From: Thalassospira sp. HJ
GTDB lineage: Bacteria; Pseudomonadota; Alphaproteobacteria; Rhodospirillales; Thalassospiraceae
NCBI RefSeq assembly: GCF_000948415.1
Contig: NZ_JYII01000020.1
Location: 310,001-374,000, forward strand
DNA length: 64,000 nt
Direction: 5' to 3'
The translations under genes were made by a program, and so were the position numbers. Below, one piece after another: positions 27,357-37,576 of this stretch. The first letter of the stretch is position 1; every line of letters begins with the position of its first letter. The notes beneath the pieces are model-generated. The model did no database searches and was not told the origin of the DNA. It saw only the letters and a list, made by a program, of their open reading frames with translations.

Positions 27357-27378
27357 TCCGGGCACCTAAAACCACAAA

Positions 27379-27416
27379 AAAAGACCCCGCTGCAGATCCT
27401 TGCAGCGGGGTCTTTT
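27379..27416. terminator. Bidirectional terminator between polA and dapB
   Basis: A perfect 16-base stem (AAAAGACCCCGCTGCA with its complement) around loop GATCCT. The T and A runs on either side let it serve both convergent genes. Confidence 0.95.
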
Positions 27417-27447
27417 CATATCCATTCAGCTTAAGCGTGCTAAGCGA

Positions 27448-28248
27448 TTAGAGTCCCAGCACTTCACGCATGGAATAAAGCCCCGGCGCCTTGCCTTCGG
27501 CCCATTTGGCGGCACGAACCGCACCCTTGGCGAAGACTTCGCGTGACGATGCCTTGTGGGTGATCTCGATCCGCTCGCCCTCGCAGGCAAAGACAACCGT
27601 GTGATCGCCAACCACATCGCCACCGCGCAACGTGGCAAAGCCGATGGTGCCGTCTTCGCGTGCGCCGGTATGGCCATCACGCGATCGGACGGAGACCTCA
27701 TCAAGATTGACACCACGACCCTTGGCAGCGGCTTCACCAAGGCCAAGCGCAGTACCCGACGGCGCATCGACCTTGTGTTTGTGGTGCATTTCAACGATTT
27801 CGATGTCGGCCACATCCTTATCAAGGATACTTGCCACCTTCTCGACCAGCGCAAAGGCAAGGTTCACACCGACACTCATATTCGGGGCAAAAATGATCGG
27901 GGCCTTTTGGGCGGCGACTTCCAGCTCGTCCTTCTGATCATTGGAAAGCCCGGTGGTGCCAATCACAAGGATGGTGCCGGTTTCTGCGGCCAGTTTGGCG
28001 TGTTTCATGGTCGCTGCCGGGGCGGTGAAATCAATCACCGCTTCAACCGCTTCAAATAGCGCCCTGGGATCATCGCCAACGACAACGCCGCTTTCTTCAA
28101 GACCGGCGATCAGGGTGACGTCCTTGCCGATGAACGGGCTTCCGGGCAGGTCAGTGCCGCCACCAACTTCGCAGCCCTTGGTCTTGGCGGTTTCATTCAC
28201 CAGCATCCGCCCCATACGGCCAGCACATCCAACAATCCCGATCTTCAT
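27448..28248 (-). CDS. dapB: 4-hydroxy-tetrahydrodipicolinate reductase
   Basis: A 266-residue NAD(P)H enzyme of the diaminopimelate/lysine pathway. The Rossmann motif GCAGRMGRM lies at the N-terminus, FTAP and GTTGLS contact the nucleotide, and HHKHKVDAPSGTAL is the dihydrodipicolinate-binding and catalytic His/Lys block. The ATG at 28248 is chosen because AGGAG lies about 8 bases upstream and the Rossmann strand begins there. It reads in the same direction as dnaK and dnaJ but is cut off from dnaJ by a terminator, so it has its own promoter. Confidence 0.98.
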   Translation of the reverse strand: MKIGIVGCAGRMGRMLVNETAKTKGCEVGGGTDLPGSPFIGKDVTLIAGLEESGVVVGDDPRALFEAVEAVIDFTAPAATMKHAKLAAETGTILVIGTTGLSNDQKDELEVAAQKAPIIFAPNMSVGVNLAFALVEKVASILDKDVADIEIVEMHHKHKVDAPSGTALGLGEAAAKGRGVNLDEVSVRSRDGHTGAREDGTIGFATLRGGDVVGDHTVVFACEGERIEITHKASSREVFAKGAVRAAKWAEGKAPGLYSMREVLGL

Positions 28249-28320
28249 TTCCGGTCTCCTCCGGGCAAGCAAATTCATACGTGCAATTGCTTTAACACAA
28301 GGCCCGGGCGGCGCAAAACA

Positions 28321-28348
28321 AAACCCCCGACAAAGCTGCCGGGGGTTT
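28321..28348 (-). terminator. Rho-independent terminator after dnaJ
   Basis: AAACCCCCG and CGGGGGTTT form a 9-base stem with a 10-base loop, about 30 bases beyond the dnaJ stop. A T-rich run follows on the minus strand. Confidence 0.88.
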
Positions 28349-28377
28349 GTGATATCGATCTTTGAAGGATGCGCCGA

Positions 28378-29529
28378 TCAGTCGGTCAGGTCTTTCCAGA
28401 TTTCTTTCATCTTGGAAAAGAACCCTTCGCTTTCCGGGTGCGAGCCTTCTTCGCGCGAAATCTCGTCGAATTCCTCAAGCAGTTCTTTCTGACGGTCTGT
28501 CAGATTGACCGGGGTTTCGACGCTGACTTCGACAAACATGTCCCCGCGGGCCTGGCTGCGCAGGATGGTCATGCCCTTGCCGCGCAGGCGAAGCTGCTGA
28601 CCGGACTGGGTGCCAGCCGGGATGTTGATCCGCGTGCGCGTGCCTTCGATCGTCGGGACTTCGATGGTGCCACCAAGGGCAGCCTTGCTCATCGGGATCG
28701 GGATCCGGCAATAAAGGTTGGCACTTTCACGCTGGAAGAAGCGGTGATGCTGAATATCAAGGAAGATATACAGATCGCCCGGAGGTGCGCCATTGGTGCC
28801 CGCCTCGCCCTCGCCCGCCAGGCGAATGCGCGTGGCGTCTTCGACACCGGCCGGAATGGTGACCTGAAGGGTCTTTTCTTTCTCGACGCGGCCGACCCCG
28901 TGACAAGCCTTGCACGGGTTTTTGACCATCTTGCCCTTGCCATGGCAGCTCGGGCAGGTGCGTTCAATGGTAAAGAAGCCCTGCTGTGCGCGGACCTTGC
29001 CATGACCGTTACAGGTCGGGCAGGTAACCGGCTGGGAGCCGGGTTCTGCGCCGGTTCCGTCACATTCGTCGCACTGGACCGATCCGGGAATGGTGATCTC
29101 GGCCTTCTTGCCTTCGAACGCTTCTTCAAGCGTGATCGCCATGTTGTAGCGCAGATCCGCCCCACGGGACGATCCACCGCCACCACCTCGGCGTCCGCCG
29201 CCCATGGCGCCAAAGATCTCGTCAAAGACATCGGCAAAGCCGCCGCCGCCAAATCCACCGCCGAAGCCGCCACCAAAGCCGCCTCCGCCACCGGGGCCGC
29301 CCTGTTCAAAGGCAGCGTGGCCAAAGCGGTCATAGGCCGCACGTTTTTCCTGATCCTTCAGGACTTCGTAGGCTTCGTTGACCTGTTTGAATTTGACTTC
29401 AGCTTCGGTATCGCCCGGGTTTTTATCCGGGTGATATTTCATCGCTTGCTTGCGATAGGCGCTTTTAAGCTCGGCTGCGCTGGCATCTTTGCTGACACCC
29501 AGCAGCTCGTAATAATCTTCTTTCGCCAT
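28378..29529 (-). CDS. dnaJ: Chaperone protein DnaJ
   Basis: A 383-residue Hsp40 co-chaperone that delivers unfolded proteins to DnaK and stimulates its ATPase. The J domain (about 1-70) carries the HPD motif in [10 protein letters not shown] Gly/Phe-rich linker follows (about 75-125). The zinc-binding region (about 145-220) has four CxxCxGxG motifs ([32 protein letters not shown]). The two beta-barrel substrate-binding domains complete it. The ATG at 29529 is the family start. It lies 104 bases after dnaK, with a long hairpin in between. Confidence 0.98.
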   Translation of the reverse strand: MAKEDYYELLGVSKDASAAELKSAYRKQAMKYHPDKNPGDTEAEVKFKQVNEAYEVLKDQEKRAAYDRFGHAAFEQGGPGGGGGFGGGFGGGFGGGGFADVFDEIFGAMGGGRRGGGGGSSRGADLRYNMAITLEEAFEGKKAEITIPGSVQCDECDGTGAEPGSQPVTCPTCNGHGKVRAQQGFFTIERTCPSCHGKGKMVKNPCKACHGVGRVEKEKTLQVTIPAGVEDATRIRLAGEGEAGTNGAPPGDLYIFLDIQHHRFFQRESANLYCRIPIPMSKAALGGTIEVPTIEGTRTRINIPAGTQSGQQLRLRGKGMTILRSQARGDMFVEVSVETPVNLTDRQKELLEEFDEISREEGSHPESEGFFSKMKEIWKDLTD

Positions 29530-29548
29530 CTGTAACTCCGAAATACGG

Positions 29549-29594
29549 TCGGGCCGTTCCAGCAAATCCTTGCGTCCGGAACGGCCCGATTTTT
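29549..29594 (+). terminator. Intercistronic hairpin between dnaK and dnaJ
   Basis: TCGGGCCGTTCC (29549-29560) pairs perfectly with GGAACGGCCCGA (29578-29589). Five T residues follow only on the plus strand. In the direction of dnaK-dnaJ transcription the stem is preceded by A residues and has no T run, so there it is likely an RNA-stability or attenuating hairpin, not a full terminator. Confidence 0.7.
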
Positions 29595-29633
29595 CTTTAC
29601 AGGGCGTCGTTCAAGACGACCTCTGCGGTCGCC

Positions 29634-31550
<1,917 letters not shown>

Positions 31551-31897
31551 AGTAAGTTCCTCTTTTAGCGGCCGGTCCGTCCCGCAGCCTCCGAAATGAA
31601 GCGCCGCGCAGGACCTCCTGGGACCAATGGTTGTAATACACGTAATTTTTCTGGGGGCTCTTCGTTACCCCGCGAACCTATATATGAAAGTCGCCACAAA
31701 GTCGCAAGCGGTCAAAGTGGGGAATCTTGGCTGTTTTTTCCCTTCAAACCGCAAATTTGGCCCGATCAACCCCATCTGGGGCCGGTCAAACCGGCAAAAT
31801 CACTAAAAATCGCCGTTTTTTCAGACGCAAAACCCGACTTCAGCCAAGGTTTCAAATTGTCTCATAACCGGGTTGCAAAACAGTCAGATCACGGCAC
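31551..31897. other. Intergenic region upstream of dnaK
   Basis: About 350 bases between the DUF2244 gene stop and dnaK. It contains the heat-shock promoter at 31677-31708 and an untranslated leader of about 120 bases. No gene is seen. Confidence 0.7.
31677..31708 (-). promoter_or_regulatory. Sigma-32-type heat-shock promoter of dnaK
   Basis: On the minus strand CTTG (31705-31708) is followed after 18 bases by CATATATAGG (31677-31686). This agrees with the alphaproteobacterial RpoH pattern CTTG - 17/18 - CYTATNT, with one mismatch in the -10 part. Confidence 0.75.
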
Positions 31898-32398
31898 TCA
31901 GATGGGAATATCGGCAGGATTGCAGCGGGTTTGGCGCAAGACAGCCTCAAGCTTGATCGCAAGGTTTTCCTTTTCATCGGCACCGAGAAAACGCGCAATT
32001 TCGAGACTTTTGCCGTGTGTGCGCAGGAAAAGGGTCGCTTGTTCATCCTCGCCCCGTTCAAGAACCACGCGCAGCCAATAGGGCTGGAAATCAAATTCCT
32101 GACGCTCGCCGCGCACCGAAATCCGTGTCACCCGAAGATTGCCCGGCGCCAGTTCAATGCGTTCTTCCTGGCGGGCTGAGCGGAAGCTGAAATAAAACGC
32201 CAACGACAGCAAGATCACATCAAGCCCCAGAAACCCGATCACAGGCCAGGCCCCCACCGACCAGAAGATAAACCCGATGGTCGTAGTGAGGGCTGTCAGA
32301 AACAGCACAATATTCCGCGCAGCCCGACGCGACAGCGATCGCGGCGGAAACAGATCCACCCGAAAGATCGGTTTTGCTGAACGCGGCACGTTTGGCAT
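31898..32398 (-). CDS. DUF2244 membrane protein
   Basis: A 166-residue protein of the DUF2244 family, common in alphaproteobacteria. Two close membrane helices (about 28-47 and 51-70) form a hairpin. A soluble domain follows with the family pattern ELAPGNLRVTRI, FQPYWLRVVLE and GKSLEIARFLGADEKENLAIKLEAVL. The function is unknown; family members often neighbour cytochrome oxidase or nth genes. The ATG at 32398 is preferred because the family start (FRVDLFPPRSLS) follows closely. It diverges from nth. Confidence 0.85.
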   Translation of the reverse strand: MPNVPRSAKPIFRVDLFPPRSLSRRAARNIVLFLTALTTTIGFIFWSVGAWPVIGFLGLDVILLSLAFYFSFRSARQEERIELAPGNLRVTRISVRGERQEFDFQPYWLRVVLERGEDEQATLFLRTHGKSLEIARFLGADEKENLAIKLEAVLRQTRCNPADIPI

Positions 32399-32577
32399 TT
32401 GAATTACCTGTTGCTGGATATCGAATTGTGCGCCGGGGTACAGCCCAGCTGCAATCAAAATTCGATTTTTCGACCCTCACAGTTTATATAGTTTGCGAAG
32501 AAGAGATCGGATCAGGGGATAAGCATCAACAACACGCCCCACCGCAAATATCGATACACAAAAAGAGATTGCAGTCC

Positions 32578-33231
32578 ATGGCCCGCCCGATGAACAAAGC
32601 CGCCATCGAAGAGTTTTTCCAGCGTCTGTCCGATGCCGATCCGGAACCGAAGGGGGAGCTGGATTACACCAATCCCTATACCCTTCTGGTGGCGGTCGCG
32701 CTGTCGGCACAAGCGACCGATGTCGGGGTGAACAAGGCGACCAAGAAGCTGTTTCAGATCGTTGAAACCCCGCAGGACATGCTTGATCTTGGTGAAGAGG
32801 CGCTGATCGAGCACATCAAGACCATCGGGCTTTATCGCGGCAAGGCCAAGAATGTCATGGCAGCCGCCAAAATCCTTGTCGAGAAACATGGCGGCATCGT
32901 TCCCAACGATCAGGAAGCACTGGAAGAGCTACCCGGTGTCGGGCGCAAGACCGCCAATGTCGTGCGCAACATCGCCTGGGGTGAACACACCATGGCGGTT
33001 GACACCCACATTTTCCGGCTGGGCAACCGGACCGGTATGGCCAATGGCAAGACGGTTCTGGCCGTTGAGAAGGCACTGCTGAAAAAGGTCCCGTCGCGTT
33101 TCATGACCCATGCCCATCACTGGCTGATCCTGCATGGGCGCTATATCTGCAAGGCGCGCAAGCCCCGTTGTGGTGACTGCATCGTCAATGATCTGTGCAA
33201 TTACAAAGACAAAACGCCTGCCGAGGCATAA
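32578..33231 (+). CDS. nth: Endonuclease III
   Basis: A 217-residue DNA glycosylase/AP lyase that removes oxidised pyrimidines. Visible are LSAQATDVGVNKAT with the catalytic Lys expected nearby, the helix-hairpin-helix LPGVGRKTANVV, the catalytic Asp in VDTHIFRLGNR, and the C-x6-C-x2-C-x5-C iron-sulfur loop (CKARKPRCGDCIVNDLC). The ATG at 32578 gives the normal length; the open frame upstream has no family similarity. A terminator overlaps the 3' end. Confidence 0.97.
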   Translation: MARPMNKAAIEEFFQRLSDADPEPKGELDYTNPYTLLVAVALSAQATDVGVNKATKKLFQIVETPQDMLDLGEEALIEHIKTIGLYRGKAKNVMAAAKILVEKHGGIVPNDQEALEELPGVGRKTANVVRNIAWGEHTMAVDTHIFRLGNRTGMANGKTVLAVEKALLKKVPSRFMTHAHHWLILHGRYICKARKPRCGDCIVNDLCNYKDKTPAEA

Positions 33232-33246
33232 CCCGACAGGCGTTTT
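33211..33246. terminator. Terminator overlapping the nth 3' end
   Basis: AAAACGCCTG and CAGGCGTTTT pair with a 16-base loop and serve the convergent nth and LppC-type genes. The left arm lies inside the last codons of nth. Confidence 0.8.
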
Positions 33247-33273
33247 GAATTTAAGCGTTTCGCGCGTTCCTGA

Positions 33274-34746
33274 TCAGAAAACCAGATCAAAGCTTGCTGG
33301 GGCCGGTGCCACCACCTGCGCCCCTTCCGGCTGGATTTGCATGATGGCGTAACCGCGTTCGGACTGGCCATCCGGCGTCAGGCGGAAAATACCATCCACA
33401 CCGACAAACCCGCCCGGATTGGTCAGGGTCTGCTGGCTCATATTGTTTTCATCGCGCGCCATGAGTGCTGCCAAAGCGGTGCTGTCATAGGCAAGGCTTG
33501 AGATACGTGGCGGCTGACTGCCAAAGGTGCGCTCAAAGCGTGCGGCAAACAGTTCCCAGTTTTCCGGGTTGGGTGCGGCAAAGATCCCGCCCTTGAGTGC
33601 TGGTTCGGCAAACAGGCCCGGATCGTTCCAGCCGAACGTTCCGATAAACTGCACGACCGAAGGATCAATATCGTAATAGGCCAGAAGCGAGGAGACCTGA
33701 CGCAACTCACCCCCGGTAGCTGGCAAGATCAAGGCATCAAAATCAAGCTCGCCGAAGGTATCGACACCTTCAAGACGGCGCAGCGCCCGTTTCGAGCCCG
33801 CACTGCCATCAGCTTCAAGCTGGGCCTTGTGGGCGCGCAGGTTCGCACGCCGTGCATCGTAATTGGCAAAGTCGCGAATGGTTTGCTGCAATTCGTCCGA
33901 GCCCGGCTGATAGAACGCCACCCGGCCAAGGCTGCCGCCGACCCGCGAAACAACGTTGTTCAGACCACTTGCGATCTGACGGCCGTAATCATTTTGCGGC
34001 AGAAGGGCCGCGAAGCGGTAACGCCCCTGTGTCGTGGCATAGCCCGCCGCACGCGCAATCTGGTCTTCGGGGATCAGGCCATTGACCCAAACACCACTTT
34101 CCGCCACCCGACGGTTATTGGAAAAGGCCACCACCGGCACATTGGCCAATTTGGCCACTTCGCTGGCACCACTAACCGATTCGGCAAAGAGCGGACCCAG
34201 GATCATCTTGGCACCCGCATCAACCGCTTCGCGCGCGGCATTTTGCCCGCCCTGATAGGTCCCGGCGGTATCAATCGGCATCAGGATGAAGTCGTCGCCT
34301 GCAATATCAAACATCGCCAGTTCTGCGGCATGGCGCATCGCCCGGCCAAGCTCGCCATGCTGGCCCGAAAGCGGCAGCAAAAGCGCTACCCGCTTTTCAA
34401 AGACAGCCGCGTCATCATTATAAAGCATCGGAAGCTCCGCCCCCTCACCTTCGGGCAGGGCGGCTTCGCTTGGCCACGGATTGGCATCGGGGATCAGGCC
34501 CTGATCCGGGGCACTGTTCGGATCAACCGTGTTCTGACCGGGTTGATTTGCACTTTCAACCGGGGCCCCATCACGTTGCATGCCGAAAAGGTCCGTGATA
34601 CTCGTGGTCGCATTACATGCGCTCAGCCCGAGAGAGAGGACAACCACAGATGCCGTCCGGCGCGCGATCCGGCCCCAAGCCGGAAATAGATCCGAAAACC
34701 GATCCTGATCTGACAACGCCTGACTTGGCAGCGCCTCTTTCTGCAT
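33274..34746 (-). CDS. LppC-family lipoprotein (penicillin-binding protein activator)
   Basis: A 490-residue outer-membrane lipoprotein. The N-terminal helix ends in the lipobox LSAC (about residue 44). The remainder is a periplasmic type I binding-protein fold (RVALLLPLSGQHGELGRAMRHAAELA, GPLFAESVSG, FNALILPATG-like segments) as in the LpoA C-terminal domain, which activates penicillin-binding protein 1A. The gene context with rsmI and yraN is the conserved one for this family. ATG 34746 is the only nearby start giving a complete signal peptide. Its 5' end overlaps the divergent rsmI by about 97 bases if rsmI starts at 34650. Confidence 0.88.
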   Translation of the reverse strand: MQKEALPSQALSDQDRFSDLFPAWGRIARRTASVVVLSLGLSACNATTSITDLFGMQRDGAPVESANQPGQNTVDPNSAPDQGLIPDANPWPSEAALPEGEGAELPMLYNDDAAVFEKRVALLLPLSGQHGELGRAMRHAAELAMFDIAGDDFILMPIDTAGTYQGGQNAAREAVDAGAKMILGPLFAESVSGASEVAKLANVPVVAFSNNRRVAESGVWVNGLIPEDQIARAAGYATTQGRYRFAALLPQNDYGRQIASGLNNVVSRVGGSLGRVAFYQPGSDELQQTIRDFANYDARRANLRAHKAQLEADGSAGSKRALRRLEGVDTFGELDFDALILPATGGELRQVSSLLAYYDIDPSVVQFIGTFGWNDPGLFAEPALKGGIFAAPNPENWELFAARFERTFGSQPPRISSLAYDSTALAALMARDENNMSQQTLTNPGGFVGVDGIFRLTPDGQSERGYAIMQIQPEGAQVVAPAPASFDLVF

Positions 34747-35708
34747 CCGGTTCTTTGACGGATGACGTTTCGGACAACCCACTCTCACCTCCAGATAAGT
34801 CGTTTCGTCCGCAGGGTAATGCGGGCGAGGATGCAAGTAAACATGATGAAAGCCATTTGCCGCTTTCAGCTGGTCTTTATCTTGTCGCTACTCCAATCGG
34901 AAATTTGGGCGATATTACGTTCAGAGCGCTCGAAATTCTCAAACGCGCCGATGTGATCCTGTGCGAAGACACCAGAACATCGGGCAAATTGCTGTCGCGT
35001 TATGGCGTAAAAACCAAGCGAATCGCCTATCACGAACATAATGCCGCACGCATGCGCCCCGAAATCATGGATCGCCTTGGCAAAGGTCAGGGACTGGCAC
35101 TGATTTCCGATGCTGGCACCCCCTTGATCAATGATCCGGGCTATAAACTGGTGCGTGATTGCAAGGAAGAAGGCTTTCACGTTACCGCAGCCCCGGGTGC
35201 GGCATCGCCGATTGTGGCCCTGATTCTGTCAGGATTGCCGAGCGATCATTTCTTTTATGCCGGGTTCCTGCCGCCCAAATCCATGGCGCGCAAGAAGGAA
35301 CTGGCGCGATTTGCCCCGATCCCGGGCAGCCTGATCTTTCTTGAAAGTCCCAAACGCCTGGCCGCAAGCCTTGCCGATATGGCCGAAATGCTGGGCGGCA
35401 CGCGCGAAGCCGCGGTGACCCGCGAACTGACCAAAATGTTCGAAGAAGTGCGCAATGGCACATTGGCTGATCTTGCCGCGCATTATGATGAGGCTGGCGC
35501 GCCAAAGGGTGAAATCGTGGTGATTGTCGGCCCGGCCGATGCCAGTGACAACGAACCCAGTGCCGAGGATATTGACGCGCGCTTAAGCGAGCTGATCAAA
35601 ACCCACCGCACCAAGGAGGCCGCCGATATCCTGGCAAAGGAAACCGGCCTTAAGAAGCGGGATCTTTATAATCGCGCGCTTGAACTCGCCAAATCGGACC
35701 CGGATTGA
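34650..35708 (+). CDS. rsmI: 16S rRNA (cytidine(1402)-2'-O)-methyltransferase
   Basis: A 352-residue SAM enzyme that 2'-O-methylates C1402 of 16S rRNA in the ribosomal P site. The tetrapyrrole-methylase fold starts at LYLVATPIGNLGDIT (about residue 78), with CEDTRTSGKLL, ISDAGTPLINDPG, PGAASPIVALILSGLP and FYGFLPPK-like blocks. About 70 residues before the fold are Pro/Asp-rich and probably disordered. ATG 34650 has a strong GAGAGAGG upstream; a TTG at 34755 would avoid overlap with the divergent lipoprotein gene. yraN follows after 2 bases. Confidence 0.94.
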   Translation: MPSGARSGPKPEIDPKTDPDLTTPDLAAPLSASGSLTDDVSDNPLSPPDKSFRPQGNAGEDASKHDESHLPLSAGLYLVATPIGNLGDITFRALEILKRADVILCEDTRTSGKLLSRYGVKTKRIAYHEHNAARMRPEIMDRLGKGQGLALISDAGTPLINDPGYKLVRDCKEEGFHVTAAPGAASPIVALILSGLPSDHFFYAGFLPPKSMARKKELARFAPIPGSLIFLESPKRLAASLADMAEMLGGTREAAVTRELTKMFEEVRNGTLADLAAHYDEAGAPKGEIVVIVGPADASDNEPSAEDIDARLSELIKTHRTKEAADILAKETGLKKRDLYNRALELAKSDPD

Positions 35709-35710
35709 CC

Positions 35711-36094
35711 ATGGCCCGCTCCCGCCCCTTGCCCGATGACACATCAAGCCGCAAGCGGGCGGAAAAGGCCGGGCGCAGGGCTGAAACACTCTGTGCATTT
35801 TGGTTACGTCTAAAAGGCTATCGCATTCTTGCGACCCGCTATAAAAGCCCGGTCGGTGAAATCGACATCATCGCCAAGCGGGGAAATATCCTGATCGCGG
35901 TCGAGGTCAAAAATCGCACAGATCGCGCAACCGCCCTGCATGCCATCACCCCCAAGCAACAAAACCGCATCGCCCGCGCGCTCGAAGCATACGCGGGCAA
36001 TATCGGCCATGCGGGTGATCTTCGCCTTGATCTGATGATTGTTGGCCGTTGGGGGCGGTTGGAGCATCTTAGCAATGCCTGGCAGGTTTCGTAA
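35711..36094 (+). CDS. yraN: YraN family protein (UPF0102)
   Basis: A 127-residue protein of the endonuclease-like UPF0102 family. The PD-(D/E)XK-type core is visible as GEIDIIAKRG and VEVKNR, preceded by the family's AEKAGRRAE and GYRILATRYK. Function is not established; the family is thought to act on nucleic acids. It is coupled to rsmI (ATG 35711, or TTG at 35705 overlapping the rsmI stop). rsmI-yraN next to an LppC gene is a widely conserved order. Confidence 0.93.
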   Translation: MARSRPLPDDTSSRKRAEKAGRRAETLCAFWLRLKGYRILATRYKSPVGEIDIIAKRGNILIAVEVKNRTDRATALHAITPKQQNRIARALEAYAGNIGHAGDLRLDLMIVGRWGRLEHLSNAWQVS

Positions 36095-36126
36095 AAATGG
36101 CCGAAACCCGCCGAACGGCATGAGCA

Positions 36127-36534
36127 TCAGGGATGCATCTTCGCACCCTTGGTGATTTTATCGACACTGCGCTTATCAGCGTGAATGCCAAGACCGACAA
36201 ATCGGGCGTTTTCCGGATCGGCCTTGGCAAACACATCGCGATTGGCCTCGTCATGGCCGGTTGAGAACATCTCCTCGATATAGGCCGAGACCCGCACACC
36301 ACGGTTCAGGGCGCGCTGGTGGATTTTTGCAATCGTGTAGCCGTCTGCTGCCAAAACGATGGCCGGTTGGCGCGATAGCGGGTTATATACATTCTGGTTG
36401 GCGTCAATATAAGGCGCACCGATAATGTCGGGCGTCTGGGCGACAATGCCGCTCATCAGAAACGCCGTGACATTCAGGGATTGCCAAGTTTCAAGATCAT
36501 TGCGCAAAATCAGGGCGACTTTGGTATCAAACAT
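36127..36534 (-). CDS. DUF2000 family protein
   Basis: A 135-residue cytoplasmic protein matching DUF2000 (a PTH2-like fold). The typical opening is FDTKVALILRNDLETWQSLNVTAFL. The middle has GAPYIDANQNVYNPL, and the C-terminal AKADPENARFVGLGIHADKRSVDKIT segment also fits. The start at 36534 is fixed by the strong ribosome site GGAGGAAGG. It diverges from an AraC-type regulator 32 bases away, a pairing I have seen for this family, which suggests the regulator controls it. No enzymatic role is established. Confidence 0.85.
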   Translation of the reverse strand: MFDTKVALILRNDLETWQSLNVTAFLMSGIVAQTPDIIGAPYIDANQNVYNPLSRQPAIVLAADGYTIAKIHQRALNRGVRVSAYIEEMFSTGHDEANRDVFAKADPENARFVGLGIHADKRSVDKITKGAKMHP

Positions 36535-36566
36535 TTCCTTCCTCCAATCGGTCAGATGATCCGGTA

Positions 36567-37430
36567 ATGAAAGAAGCAATAGACCAGCCAGATGATCACG
36601 GTATTGAACGTTTGTGCAAAAAGCGCGAACGGTTCGTTGCCGCCCCGACCGCACCGGGGATCGAGCGGATCGAAGCCCTGTTTTACGGCAACATGTTCAC
36701 CCCGCATCGCCACGACACCTATGCGCTGGGCATCACGATGCAAGGCGTTCAGACCTTTAATTACCGCGGCGAATTTCGCGCCAGCAACCCGGGCAATGTG
36801 ATCATCCTTCATCCTGACGAGCTGCATGACGGCGGGGCTGGAACCGATGATGGCTTGCAATATCGCATGCTTTATCTTGAACCGGCCTTGTTGCGGTCAG
36901 GCCTTGATCACGAAGCTGATCCCCTGCCCTTCGTCGGCGAACCGGTCATTCAGGACCCGGTTCTGTGGTCGATCATGGCCTCTGCCCTGGGCGAGCTTGA
37001 ACGCGATATGGATCCGCTGTTGCGTGATCAGTTTATCGGCGACATTGCACAGCGCCTGTCACTGCATGCCAAGGCACCATTGAAACGCCCGCGCTTTACC
37101 GCCAGCCAAAGTATGGATCAGGTCCGCGCGTTCCTTGAAGATAACTTTGACCGCCCGGTGCAATCTGACGAGCTTGAACAGGTTGCCGATATGGATCGTT
37201 TTCGCCTGATCCGGCATTTCCGCGCACGGTTCGGCACGACACCCTATCGCTATTTAATGATGCGCCGTTTGCAAAAGGCACGCGCGCTGATGGCACTTCA
37301 CCAGCCGCTTGCCGGGATCGCGGCCGAAACCGGCTTTGCCGATCAAAGCCATTTCAACCGGCATTTCCGCCAGACCTATGGCGTATCGCCGGGGCGCTGG
37401 ATTGAATTGTTTGCTGGCAAAACCCACTGA
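36567..37430 (+). CDS. AraC-family transcriptional regulator
   Basis: A 287-residue DNA-binding regulator. The N-terminal cupin-like ligand domain shows PHRHDTYALGITMQGVQTFNY and PGNVIILHPDELHDG. Two helix-turn-helix units at the C-terminus (about 185-280) carry the AraC signature (FRARFGTTPYRYLMMRRLQKARALM, then IAAETGFADQSHFNRHFRQ and YGVSPGRW). It diverges from the DUF2000 gene across a very short gap, so both promoters must overlap there and the regulator likely acts on both. Ligand unknown. Confidence 0.92.
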   Translation: MKEAIDQPDDHGIERLCKKRERFVAAPTAPGIERIEALFYGNMFTPHRHDTYALGITMQGVQTFNYRGEFRASNPGNVIILHPDELHDGGAGTDDGLQYRMLYLEPALLRSGLDHEADPLPFVGEPVIQDPVLWSIMASALGELERDMDPLLRDQFIGDIAQRLSLHAKAPLKRPRFTASQSMDQVRAFLEDNFDRPVQSDELEQVADMDRFRLIRHFRARFGTTPYRYLMMRRLQKARALMALHQPLAGIAAETGFADQSHFNRHFRQTYGVSPGRWIELFAGKTH

Positions 37431-37576
37431 TCACCGGTCCTTAACGGCCAGCCCGGTCATGAATCTCCAGAAAAATGCATTTTTGCTGATAAAGCGGTGC
37501 AGATTTTAAAACTCTTTAACCCCCACGCGCGAATATTAAGTCCAGAGACTGGGGGAACTGGACGAGACATCCGTAA

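Noticed and set aside
31596-31890. Plus-strand open frame over the dnaK promoter region
   Set aside because: It overlaps the heat-shock promoter and antisense DUF2244 end and shows no protein family features.
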